DNA of 64,000 bases from Siphonodentalium dalli (lineage: Eukaryota; Mollusca; Scaphopoda; Gadilida; Siphonodentaliidae): the NCBI GenBank assembly GCA_032622095.1, contig CP136063.1, forward strand, positions 269,011,426 to 269,075,425, given 5' to 3'. Position 1 is the first letter of the stretch, and every line of letters begins with the position of its first letter. The notes under the pieces are model-generated. The model had not been told where the DNA came from, did not search any database, and saw only the letters and a list, made by a program, of their open reading frames with translations. Both the position numbers and the translations under genes were made by a program. This document shows positions 29,150 to 41,419 of the stretch, one piece after another.

Positions 29150-32100
29150 AGTGGCACAAGCTGCCGCTATATGGCCACATAATCACCATTTCTACCCGCC
29201 TTACAGAAAACGCGGACCAGTTGACCGTCGGTTGACCACCCACGGATATCCTGGGGGGATGGCAAATAAGAAATCGACAAATTTTGAAGGAAATTTCGTA
29301 TAGTTTGAACATTTAGTGGCACAAGCTGTCGCTATATGGCCACATAATCACAATTTCTACCCGCCTTACAGAAAACCCGGACCAGTTGACGGTCGGTTGA
29401 CCACCCACGGATATCCTGGGGGGATGGCAAATAAGAAATCGACCAATTTTGAAGGAAATTTCGTATAGTTTGAACATTTAGTGGCACAAGCTGTCGCTAT
29501 ATGGCCACATAATCACCATTTCTTCCCGCCTTACAGAAAATCCGGTCCAGTTGACCGTTGGTTGTCCACCCACGGATATCATGGGGGGATGGCAAATAAG
29601 AAATCGACCAATTTTGAAGGAAATTTCTTATAGTTTGAACATTTAGTGGCACAAGCTGTCGCTATATGGCCACATAATCACCATTTCTACCCGCCTTACA
29701 GAAAACCCGGACCAGTTGACCGTCGGTTGACCACCCACGGATATCCTGGGGGGATGGCAAATAAGAAATCGACAAATTTTGAAGGAAATTTCGTATACTT
29801 TGAACATTTAGTGGCACAAGCTGTCGCTATATGGCCACATAATCACCATTTCTACCCGCATTACAGAAAACCCGGACCAGTTGACCGTCGGTTGACCACC
29901 CACGGATATCCTGGGGGGATGGCAAATAAGAAATCGACAAATTTTGAAGAAATTTTCGTATAGTTTGAACATTTAGTGGCACAAGCTGTCGCTATATGGC
30001 CACATAATCACAATTTCTACCCGCCTTACAGAAAACCTGGACCAGTTGACCGTCGGTAGACCACCCACGGATATCCTGGGGGGATGGCAAATAAGAAATC
30101 GACCAATTTTGAAGGAAATTTCATATAGTTTGAACATATAATGGCACAAGCTGTCGCTATATGGTCACATAATCACCATTTCTACCCGCCTTACAGAAAA
30201 TCCGGACCAGTTGACCGTCGGTTGACCACCCACGGATATCCTGGGGGGATGGCAAATAAGAAATCGACCAATTTTAAAGGAAATTTCGTATAGTTTGAAC
30301 ATTTAGTGGCACAAGCTGTCGCTATATGGCCACATAATCACCATTTCTACCCGCCTTACAGAAAACCCGGACCAGTTGACCGTCGGTTGACCACCCACGG
30401 ATATCCTGGGGGGATGGCAAATAAGAAATCGACCAATTTTGAAGGAGATTTCGTATAGTTTGAACATCTAGTGGCACAAGCTGTCGCTATATGGCCACAT
30501 AATCACCATTTCTACTCGCCTTACAGAAAACCCGGACCAGTTGACCGTCGGTTGACCACCCACGGATATCCTGGAGGGATGGCAAATAAGAAATCGACCA
30601 ATTTTGAAGAACATTTTGTATAGTTTGAACATTTAGTGCCACAAGCTGTCGCTATATGGCCACATAATCACAATTTCTACCCGCCTTACAGAAAACCCGG
30701 ACCAGTTGACCGTCGGTTGACCACACACGGATATCCTGGGGGGATAGCAAATAAGAAATCGACCAATTTTGAAGGAAATTTCGTATAGTTTGAACATTTA
30801 GTGGCACAAGCTGTCGCTATATGGCCACATAATCACAATTTCTACCCGCCTTACCGAAAACCCGAACCAGTTGACCGTCGGTTGACAACCCACGGATATC
30901 CTGGGGAGATGGCAAAAAAGAAATCGACCAATTTTGAAGGAAATTTCGTATAGTTGGAACATTTAGTGGCACCCGTGTCGCTATATGGCCACATAATCAC
31001 CATTTCTACCCGCCTTACAGAAAACCCGGACCAGTTGACCGTCGATTGACAACCCACGGATATCCTGGGGGGATGGCAAATAAGAAATCGACCAATTTTG
31101 AAGGAAATGTCGTATAGTTTGAACATTTAGTGGCACAAGCTGTCGCTATATGGCCACATAATCACCATTTCTACCCGCCTTACAGAAAATCCGGACCAGT
31201 TGACCGTCGATTGACCACCCACGGATATCCTGGGGGGATGGCAAATAAGAAATCGACAAATTTTGAAGGAAATTTCATATAGTTTGAACATTAAGAGGCA
31301 CAAGCTGTCGCTATATGGCCACATAATCACCATTTCTACCCGCCTTACAGAAAATCCGGACCAGTTGACCGTCGGTTGACCACCCACGGATATCCTGGGG
31401 GATGGCAAATAAGAAATCGACCAATTTTGAAGGACATTTCGTATAGTTTGAACATTTAGTGACACAAGCTGTCGCTATATGGCCACATAATCACCATTTC
31501 TACCCGCCTTACAGAAAACCCGGACCAGTTGACCGTCGGTTGACCACCCACGGATATCCTGGGGGGATGGCAAATAAGAAATCGACCAATTTGAAGGAAA
31601 TTTCGTATAGTTTGAACATTTAGTGGCACAAGCTGTCGCTATATGGCCACATAATCACCATTTCTACCCGCCTTACAGAAAATCCGGACCAGTTGACCGT
31701 CGGCTGACCACCCACGGATATCCTGGGGGGATGGCAAATAAGAAATCGACCAATTTGAAGGAAATTTGATATAGATTGAACATTTAGTGGCACAAGCTGC
31801 CGCTATATGGTCACATAATCACCATTTCTACCCGCCTTACAGAAAACGCGGACCAGTTGACCGTCGGTTGACCACCCACGGATATCCTGGGGGGATGGCA
31901 AATAAGAAATCGACCAATTTTAAAGGAAATTTCGTATAGTTTGAACATTTAGTGGCACAAGCTGTCGCTATATGGCCACATAATCACCATTTCTACCCGC
32001 CTTACAGAAAACCCGGACCAGTTGACCGTCGGTTGACCACCCACGGATATCCTGGGGGGATGGCAAATAAGAAATCGACCAATTTTGAAGGAAATTTCGT

Positions 32101-35100
32101 ATAGTTTGAACATCTAGTGGCACAAGCTGTCGCTATATGGCCACATAATCACCATTTCTACCCGCCTTACAGAAAACCCGGACCAGTTGACCGTCGGTTG
32201 ACCACCCACGGATATCCTGGAGGGATGGCAAATAAGAAATCGACCAATTTTGAAGAACATTTTGTATAGTTTGAACATTTAGTGCCACAAGCTGTCGCTA
32301 TATGGCCACATAATCACAATTTCTACCCGCCTTACAGAAAACCCGGACCAGTTGACCGTCGGTTGACCACACACGGATATCCTGGGGGGATAGCAAATAA
32401 GAAATCGACCAATTTTGAAGGAAATTTCGTATAGTTTGAACATTTAGTGGCACAAGCTGTCGCTATATGGCCACATAATCACAATTTCTACCCGCCTTAC
32501 CGAAAACCAGAACCAGTTGACCGTCGGTTGACAACCCACGGATATCCTGGGGAGATGGCAAAAAAGAAATCGACCAATTTTGAAGGAAATTTCGTATAGT
32601 TTGAACATTTAGTGGCACCCGTGTCGCTATATGGCCACATAATCACCATTTCTACCCGCCTTACAGAAAACCCGGACCAGTTGACCGTCGGTTGACAACC
32701 CACGGATATCCTGGGGGGATGGCAAATAAGAAATCGACCAATTTTGAAGGAAATGTCGTATAGTTTGAACATTTAGTGGCACAAGCTGTCGCTATATGGC
32801 CACATAATCACCATTTCTACCCGCCTTACAGAAAATCCGGACCAGTTGACCGTCGATTGACCACCCACGGATATCCTGGGGGATGGCAAATAAGAAATCG
32901 ACAAATTTTGAAGGAAATTTCATATAGTTTGAACATTTAGAGGCACAAGCTGTCGCTATATGGCCACATAATCACCATTTCTACCCGCCTTACAGAAAAT
33001 CCGGACCAGTTGACCGTCGGTTGACCACCCACGGATATCCTGGGGGGATGGCAAATAAGAAATCGACCAATTTTGAAGGAAATTTCGTATAGTTTGAACA
33101 TTTAGTGACACAAGCTGTCGCTATATGGCCACATAATCACCATTTCTACCCGCCTTACAGAAAACCCGGACCAGTTGACCGTCGGTTGACCACCCACGGA
33201 TATCCTGGGGGGATGGCAAATAAGAAATCGACCAATTTGAAGGAAATTTCGTATAGTTTGAACATTTAGTGGCACAAGCTGTCGCTATATGGCCACATAA
33301 TCACCATTTCTACCCGCCTTACAGAAAATCCGGACCAGTTGACCGTCGGCTGACCACCCACGGATATCCTGGGGGGATGGCAAATAAGAAATCGACCAAT
33401 TTTGAAGGAAATTTCGTATAGTTTGAACATTTAGTGGCACAAGCTGTCGCTATATGGCCACATAATCACCATTTCTACCCGTCTTACAGAAAATCCGGAC
33501 CAGTTGACCGTCGGTTGACCACCCACGGATATCCTGGGGGGATGGCAAATAAGAAATCGACCAATTTGAAGGAAATTTCGTATAGTTTGAACATTTAGTG
33601 GCACAAGCTGCCGCTATATGGCCACATAATCACCATTTCTACCCGCCTTACAGAAAACGCGGACCAGTTGACCGTCGGTTGACCACCCACGGATATCCTG
33701 GGGGGATGGCAAATAAGAAATCGACAAATTTTGAAGGAAATTTCGTATAGTTTGAACATTTAGTGGCACAAGCTGTCGCTATATGGCCACATAATCACAA
33801 TTTCTACCCGCCTTACAGAAAACCCGGACCAGTTGACGGTCGGTTGACCACCCACGGATATCCTGGGGGGATGGCAAATAAGAAATCGACCAATTTTGAA
33901 GGAAATTTCGTATAGTTTGAACATTTAGTGGCACAAGCTGTCGCTATATGGCCACATAATCACCATTTCTTCCCGCCTTACAGAAAATCCGGTCCAGTTG
34001 ACCGTTGGTTGTCCACCCACGGATATCATGGGGGGATGGCAAATAAGAAATCGACCAATTTTGAAGGAAATTTCTTATAGTTTGAACATTTAGTGGCACA
34101 AGCTGTCGCTATATGGCCACATAATCACCATTTCTACCCGCCTTACAGAAAACCCGGACCAGTTGACCGTCGGTTGACCACCCACGGATATCCTGGGGGG
34201 ATGGCAAATAAGAAATCGACAAATTTTGAAGGAAATTTCGTATACTTTGAACATTTAGTGGCACAAGCTGTCGCTATATGGCCACATAATCACCATTTCT
34301 ACCCGCATTACAGAAAACCCGGACCAGTTGACCGTCGGTTGACCACCCACGGATATCCTGGGGGGATGGCAAATAAGAAATCGACAAATTTTGAAGAAAT
34401 TTTCGTATAGTTTGAACATTTAGTGGCACAAGCTGTCGCTATATGGCCACATAATCACAATTTCTACCCGCCTTACAGAAAACCTGGACCAGTTGACCGT
34501 CGGTAGACCACCCACGGATATCCTGGGGGGATGGCAAATAAGAAATCGACCAATTTTGAAGGAAATTTCATATAGTTTGAACATATAATGGCACAAGCTG
34601 TCGCTATATGGTCACATAATCACCATTTCTACCCGCCTTACAGAAAATCCGGACCAGTTGACCGTCGGTTGACCACCCACGGATATCCTTGGGGGATGGC
34701 AAATAAGAAATCGACCAATTTTAAAGGAAATTTCGTATAGTTTGAACATTTAGTGGCACAAGCTGTCGCTATATGGCCACATAATCACCATTTCTACCCG
34801 CCTTACAGAAAACCCGGACCAGTTGACCGTCGGTTGACCACCCACGGATATCCTGGGGGGATGGCAAATAAGAAATCGACCAATTTTGAAGGAGATTTCG
34901 TATAGTTTGAACATCTAGTGGCACAAGCTGTCGCTATATGGCCACATAATCACCATTTCTACTCGCCTTACAGAAAACCCGGACCAGTTGACCGTCGGTT
35001 GACCACCCACGGATATCCTGGAGGGATGGCAAATAAGAAATCGACCAATTTTGAAGAACATTTTGTATAGTTTGAACATTTAGTGCCACAAGCTGTCGCT

Positions 35101-38030
35101 ATATGGCCACATAATCACAATTTCTACCCGCCTTACAGAAAACCCGGACCAGTTGACCGTCGGTTGACCACACACGGATATCCTGGGGGGATAGCAAATA
35201 AGAAATCGACCAATTTTGAAGGAAATTTCGTATAGTTTGAACATTTAGTGGCACAAGCTGTCGCTATATGGCCACATAATCACAATTTCTACCCGCCTTA
35301 CCGAAAACCCGAACCAGTTGACCGTCGATTGACAACCCACGGATATCCTGGGGAGATGGCAAAAAAGAAATCGACCAATTTTGAAGGAAATTTCGTATAG
35401 TTTGAACATTTAGTGGCACCCGTGTCGCTATATGGCCACATAATCACCATTTCTACCCGCCTTACAGAAAACCCGGACCAGTTGACCGTCGATTGACAAC
35501 CCACGGATATCCTGGGGGGATGGCAAATAAGAAATCGACCAATTTTGAAGGAAATGTCGTATAGTTTGAACATTTAGTGGCACAAGCTGTCGCTATATGG
35601 CCACATAATCACCATTTCTACCCGCCTTACAGAAAATCCGGACCAGTTGACCGTCGATTGACCACCCACGGATATCCTGGGGGGATGGCAAATAAGAAAT
35701 CGACAAATTTTGAAGGAAATTTCATATAGTTTGAACATTAAGAGGCACAAGCTGTCGCTATATGGCCACATAATCACCATTTCTACCCGCCTTACAGAAA
35801 ATCCGGACCAGTTGACCGTCGGTTGACCACCCACGGATATCCTGGGGGATGGCAAATAAGAAATCGACCAATTTTGAAGGACATTTCGTATAGTTTGAAC
35901 ATTTAGTGACACAAGCTGTCGCTATATGGCCACATAATCACCATTTCTACCCGCCTTACAGAAAACCCGGACCAGTTGACCGTCGGTTGACCACCCACGG
36001 ATATCCTGGGGGGATGGCAAATAAGAAATCGACCAATTTGAAGGAAATTTCGTATAGTTTGAACATTTAGTGGCACAAGCTGTCGCTATATGGCCACATA
36101 ATCACCATTTCTACCCGCCTTACAGAAAATCCGGACCAGTTGACCGTCGGCTGACCACCCACGGATATCCTGGGGGGATGGCAAATAAGAAATCGACCAA
36201 TTTGAAGGAAATTTGATATAGATTGAACATTTAGTGGCACAAGCTGCCGCTATATGGTCACATAATCACCATTTCTACCCGCCTTACAGAAAACGCGGAC
36301 CAGTTGACCGTCGGTTGACCACCCACGGATATCCTGGGGGGATGGCAAATAAGAAATCGACCAATTTTAAAGGAAATTTCGTATAGTTTGAACATTTAGT
36401 GGCACAAGCTGTCGCTATATGGCCACATAATCACCATTTCTACCCGCCTTACAGAAAACCCGGACCAGTTGACCGTCGGTTGACCACCCACGGATATCCT
36501 GGGGGGATGGCAAATAAGAAATCGACCAATTTTGAAGGAAATTTCGTATAGTTTGAACATCTAGTGGCACAAGCTGTCGCTATATGGCCACATAATCACC
36601 ATTTCTACCCGCCTTACAGAAAACCCGGACCAGTTGACCGTCGGTTGACCACCCACGGATATCCTGGAGGGATGGCAAATAAGAAATCGACCAATTTTGA
36701 AGAACATTTTGTATAGTTTGAACATTTAGTGCCACAAGCTGTCGCTATATGGCCACATAATCACAATTTCTACCCGCCTTACAGAAAACCCGGACCAGTT
36801 GACCGTCGGTTGACCACACACGGATATCCTGGGGGGATAGCAAATAAGAAATCGACCAATTTTGAAGGAAATTTCGTATAGTTTGAACATTTAGTGGCAC
36901 AAGCTGTCGCTATATGGCCACATAATCACAATTTCTACCCGCCTTACCGAAAACCCGAACCAGTTGACCGTCGGTTGACAACCCACGGATATCCTGGGGA
37001 GATGTCAAAAAAGAAATCGACCAATTTTGAAGGAAATTTCGTATAGTTTGAACATTTAGTGGCACCCGTGTCGCTATATGGCCACATAATCACCATTTCT
37101 ACCCGCCTTACAGAAAACCCGGACCAGTTGACCGTCGGTTGACAACCCACGGATATCCTGGGGGGATGGCAAATAAGAAATCGACCAATTTTGAAGGAAA
37201 TGTCGTATAGTTTGAACATTTAGTGGCACAAGCTGTCGCTATATGGCCACATAATCACCATTTCTACCCGCCTTACAGAAAATCCGGACCAGTTGACCGT
37301 CGATTGACCACCCACGGATATCCTGGGGGATGGCAAATAAGAAATCGACAAATTTTGAAGGAAATTTCATATAGTTTGAACATTTAGAGGCACAAGCTGT
37401 CGCTATATGGCCACATAATCACCATTTCTCCCCGCCTTACAGAAAATCCGGACCAGTTGACCGTCGGTTGACCACCCACGGATATCCTGGGGGGATGGCA
37501 AATAAGAAATCGACCAATTTTGAAGGAAATTTCGTATAGTTTGAACATTTAGTGACACAAGCTGTCGCTATATGGCCACATAATCACCATTTCTACCCGC
37601 CTTACAGAAAACCCGGACCAGTTGACCGTCGGTTGACCACCCACGGATATCCTGGGGGGATGGCAAATAAGAAATCGACCAATTTGAAGGAAATTTCGTA
37701 TAGTTTGAACATTTAGTGGCACAAGCTGTCGCTATATGGCCACATAATCACCATTTCTACCCGCCTTACAGAAAATCCGGACCAGTTGACCGTCGGCTGA
37801 CCACCCACGGATATCCTGGGGGGATGGCAAATAAGAAATCGACCAATTTTGAAGGAAATTTCGTATAGTTTGAACATTTAGTGGCACAAGCTGTCGCTAT
37901 ATGGCCACATAATCACCATTTCTACCCGTCTTACAGAAAATCCGGACCAGTTGACCGTCGGTTGACCACCCACGGATATCCTGGGGGGATGGCAAATAAG
38001 AAATCGACCAATTTGAAGGAAATTTCGTAT
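29150..38030 (+). repeat. 4,447-bp (27-monomer) tandem duplication in Sat1
   Basis: Copy 1 is about 29,150-33,590 and copy 2 about 33,600-38,030, with an offset of 4,447 bp. Markers: GGTTGTCCACCC with CTTATAGTTTG, AACCTGGACC with GGTAGACC, AACATATAATGG, GGAGATTTCG and AACCCATGG-free CCCGTGTCGC monomers. Each copy contains the shorter 1,646-bp internal duplication, showing that the internal event came first. Confidence 0.85.
30490..33400 (+). repeat. 1,646-bp (10-monomer) internal duplication in Sat1
   Basis: Within the first 4.45-kb copy, monomers at about 30,290-31,800 recur at about 31,930-33,400 (for example GCACCCGTGTCGC at about 30,970 and 32,616, GTCGATTGACC at about 31,203 and 32,849). 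The same pair is present in the second 4.45-kb copy (about 35,417 and 37,063). The offset is 1,646 bp. Confidence 0.8.
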
Positions 38031-39094
38031 AGTTTGAACATTTAGTGGCACAAGCTGCCGCTATATGGCCACATAATCACCATTTCTACCCGCCTTACAG
38101 AAAACGCGGACCAGTTGACCGTCGGTTGACCACCCACGGATATCCTGGGGGGATGGCAACTAAGAAATCGACCAATTTTGAAGGAAATTTCGTATAGTTT
38201 GAACATTTAGTGGCACAAGCTGTCGCTATATGGCCACATAATCACAATTTCTACCCGCCTTACAGAAAACCCGGACCAGTTGACGGTCGGTTGACCACCC
38301 ACGGATATCCTGGGGGGGATGGCAAATAAGAAATCGACCAATTTTGAAGGAAATTTCGTATAGTTTGAACATTTATTGGCACAAGCTGTCGCTATATGGC
38401 CACATAATCACCATTTCTTCCCGCCTTACAGAAAATCCGGACCAGTTGACCGTCGGTTGACCACCCACGGATATCCTGGGGGGATGGCAAATAAGAAATC
38501 GACCAATTTTGAAGGAAATTTCGTATAGTTTGAACATTTAGTGGCACAAGCTGTCGCTATATGGCCACATACTCATCATTTCTACCCGCCTTACAGAAAA
38601 CCCGGACCAGTTGACCGTCGGTTGACCACCCACGGATATCCTAAGGGATGGCAAATAAGAAATCGACAAATTTTGAACGAAATTTCGTATAGTTTGAACA
38701 TTTAGTGGCACAATCTGTCGCTATATGGCCACATAATCACCATTTCTACCCGCCTTACAGAAAACCCGGACCAGTTGACCGTCGGTTGACCACCCACGGA
38801 TATCCTGGGGGATGGTAAATAAGAAATCGACCAATTTTGAAGGAAATTTCGTATAGTTTGAACATTTAGTGGCACAAGCTGTCGCTATATGGCCACATAA
38901 TCACCATTTCTACCCGCATTACAGAAAACCCGGACCAGTTGACCGTCGGTTGACCACCCACGGATATCCTGGGGGGATGGCAAATAAGAAATCGACCAAT
39001 TTTGAAGAAAATTTTGTATAGTTTGAACATTTAGTGGCACAAGCTGTCGCTATATGGCCACATAATCACAATTTCTACCCGCCTTACAGAAAAC

Positions 39095-39186
39095 AACGAC
39101 CCCAACCCATCAGCAATGGAGCAATTTCGGCAACGGTAAGGATTTCGGCCGATGTGACGACATGGGTGGGTGACCGGTCCCAAATA
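39095..39186 (+). repeat. Single Sat2 unit fused to the end of Sat1
   Basis: The Sat1 monomer stops after CTTACAGAAAAC and continues as CGACCCCAACCCATC, GAGCAATTTCGGCAACGG, GATTTCGGCCGATG, ATGGGTGGGTGACCGG and CCCAAATA. These are the landmarks of the Sat2 unit that is tandemly arrayed at about 39,991-41,340. The same Sat1/Sat2 junction occurs in inverted orientation at about 43,573. Confidence 0.85.
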
Positions 39187-39914
39187 AATTGTTTCTGTAC
39201 TTTTGAACAATCGTTCTGCCTGCGGGGCGATTTCCGATTCGGCGGTATAGCAACGGCGTCATTGACACATTTTGGGCCATCGGAATATCTCACTGACAAT
39301 TCTATCTGATTGAGCGCACCGAGAAACCCCTATATACCAAATTTCAGTTCGATATCTTGAAACATGTAAGAGAAATCCATTGACAATGTTTTCTACTGTA
39401 AATTCTCATTGAAATTTGGCGAAACCCCTGAGGAACAAAGTTTGATTGACGTATCTTCACGTTGTCTACATCAGAGTTCCTAGGTCGTTTGGCGTCCAGC
39501 CATGCAAGTGTACGATTGATCAGGGCATGCCCGATTTGATAGGAATCGCCCTCTATGCGATCAAAATCTGTTTCCAATTATCAGATATGTACGGTGTATT
39601 CGCTGAAATCATGATAATTCAAATTAAAGTTTTGACCTTGCCCTATCATTTTGCCAAATGCGATTTTCGTGATCACCAATATATGTGCTACACACTCACA
39701 TCATCGGCATGTGACATATTTAATTTTTTCAGAATGTTCTGGACGAATTTGTTCATTTAAGGGAGAAACACCCATTTACGCCCAATTTGCACGTGGCCGC
39801 TATAATTGGCTATATAACCGAGTATTTTTGACAATAATTTGGCCGTAGGTTCGCAATAGGCGGAGTCACATATATACAGACTCTACTTACGCCCAATTTG
39901 CGGCCGGAAATAAT
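39095..39914 (+). repeat. Left arm of a large inverted repeat (foldback-like structure)
   Basis: From about 39,296 (ACAATTCTATCTGATTGAGC) to about 39,914 the sequence is the near-perfect reverse complement of about 42,421-43,520. Matching pieces: the stretch around CATGTAAGAGAAATCC, the stretch around GCATGCCCGATTTGATAGG, GATCACCAATATATGTGC, CGGTTATATAGCC-type sequence and finally TACTTACGCCCAATTTGCGG. This arm lacks about 330 bp present in the right arm (around 39,600) and about 150 bp near 39,868, and it has about 110 extra bases at 39,187-39,295. Small open frames here mirror those in the right arm and start without ATG; I do not call a gene. Confidence 0.85.
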
Positions 39915-39990
39915 GGCACAAGCTGTCGCTATATGGCCACATAATCAACATTTCTACCCGCCTTACCGAAAACCCGGATCAGTTGACCCT
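39913..39990 (+). repeat. Isolated Sat1 half-monomer inside the foldback
   Basis: ATGGCACAAGCTGTCGC, TATGGCCACATAATCA, TTTCTACCCGCCTTACCG and AAACCCGGATCAGTTGACC form about half a Sat1 monomer. It is joined on the left to the inner edge of the left arm (GGCCGGAAATA) and on the right to Sat2 (GGCCGGCCCCATATACC). Confidence 0.85.
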
Positions 39991-41340
39991 CAGTTGGCCG
40001 GCCCCATATACCCCTTAGAAACACCCCGACCCCCCACCCATCACCACCGGGGGGTAGCTCCCGAGGAGGTGAAAATGGGGTATGGAGCAATTGCGAGAAC
40101 GGTAAGGATTTTGGCCGATTTGACGGCATGGGTGGGTGGCCGGCCCCAAATACCCCAAAGAAACACAAGAAACCCCCCCCCCATCCATCACCCCCGGGGG
40201 TACCACCCCGACGGGGTGAAAATGGGTCATGAAGCAATTTCGAGAACCGTAAGGATTTCGGCCGATTTGACGGCATGGGTGGGTGGCCGCCCCCAAATAC
40301 CCCTAGAAACACGAAGACCCCCACCATCACTCCGGGAGGTACCACCACGAGGGGGTGAAATGGGGTATGGAGCAATTTCGAGAACGGTAAGGATTTCGGC
40401 CGATTTGACGGCATAGGTGGGTGGCCGGCCCCAAATACCCCAAAGAAACACCCGAACCCCCCACCCATCACCCCGGGGGTACCACCCCGAGGGGGTGAAA
40501 ATGGGTCATGAAGCAATTTCGAGAACCGTAAGGATTTCGGCCGATTTGACGGCATGGGTGGGTGGCCGGCCCCAAATACCCCTAGAAACACGAAGACCCC
40601 CACCATCACTCCGGGAGGTGCCACCACGAGGGGGTGAAATGGGGTATGGAACAATTTCGAGACGGTAAGGATTTCGGCCGATTTGACGGCATGGGTGGGT
40701 GGCCGGCCCCAAATACCACAAAGAAACACCCGAACCCCCCATCCATCACCCCCGGGGGGGGGGGGTACCACCCGAGGGGGGGGGGGTGAAAATGGGTTAT
40801 GAAGCAATTTCGAGAACCGTAAGGATTTCGGCCGATATGACGGCATGGGTGAGTGGCCGGCCGGCCCCAAATTCCCCCTATAAACACTCCGACCCCAACC
40901 CACCACCCCCGGGGGCGATGGCACCCGAGGGGTTGAAAATAGGGTATGGAGCATTTTCGAGAACGGTAATGATTTCGACCGATTTGACGGCATGGGTGGG
41001 TGGCCGGCCCCAAATACCCCATAGAAACACCCCGACCCTTAACCCATCACCCCGTGGGGTACCACAACGAGGGGGTGAAAATGGGGTATGGGGCAATTTC
41101 TAGAACGGTAATGAATTCGGCCGATTTGACGGCATGGTGGGTGGCCGGCCCCAAATATCACCTAAAACACAACGACCCCCACCATCACCCCCGGGGGTGC
41201 CACTCCGAGGGGGTAAAAATGGGGTATGGAGCATTTTCGAGAACGGTAGGGATTTGGGCCAATTTAACGGCATGTGTGGATGGCTCGCCCCAAATACTCA
41301 CTATAAACACATCACCCCTCGCCCCGGAGGATACCTCGGG
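39991..41340 (+). repeat. Sat2 GC-rich tandem array, nine to ten units of 137-154 bp
   Basis: The motif AAGGATTTCGGCCGAT or a close variant recurs at about 40104, 40251, 40389, 40530, 40667, 40821, 40968, 41110 and 41247. Each unit carries CCCCGACCCCCACCCATC, a (C)n(G)n palindromic tract, GAGGGGGTGAAAATGGGG, GCAATTTCGAGAACGG and ATGGGTGGGTGGCCGGCC. The units around 40,251-40,389 and 40,530-40,667 repeat as dimers about 279 bp apart. Length varies mainly through the poly-C/poly-G tracts. The proline-rich open frames on both strands (up to about 354 codons) are by-products of composition. Confidence 0.9.
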
Positions 41341-41419
41341 TTTGAGCCATTTTATTCCTGATTCCTTATCCGCAAAAAATCACCACCTAGAACGCCCCAC
41401 AATCCTCACACCAAATTGG

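Larger units (their letters stand above)
7837..39094 (+). repeat. Sat1 satellite array, main segment
   Basis: About 31 kb of uninterrupted Sat1 monomers, all in the plus orientation, organised in large duplicated blocks listed separately. Local accidents include a monomer fusion at about 25,776, where TATGGCCA runs straight into GTTGACGG (about 43 bases lost between two CCA triplets), a shortened monomer at about 25,980 (GGGGGGATGAATTTTGAAGG), and a 9-base insertion GTATACATTTAG at about 20,117 repeated at about 23,420. The array ends in mid-monomer at CTTACAGAAAAC and passes directly into Sat2 sequence. No gene is supported here. Confidence 0.97.

Noticed and set aside
1130-37219. Many open frames of 67-112 codons on both strands in the Sat1 array
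   Set aside because: All are the same monomer translated; the 165-bp period is a multiple of three, and most lack ATG starts. No domain and no unique sequence.
1-39094. CRISPR-like regular repetition
   Set aside because: There are no unique spacers; whole 165-bp units repeat, and the context is eukaryotic retroelements.
1-39094. CENP-B box in the Sat1 monomer
   Set aside because: TTTCGTATAGTTTGAA does not fit the required spacing of the box's core bases on either strand.
39929-40993. 354-codon proline-rich minus-strand frame and its companions
   Set aside because: It is the GC-rich Sat2 repeat read through; its internal repeats match the satellite units exactly, and several frames are open at once on both strands.
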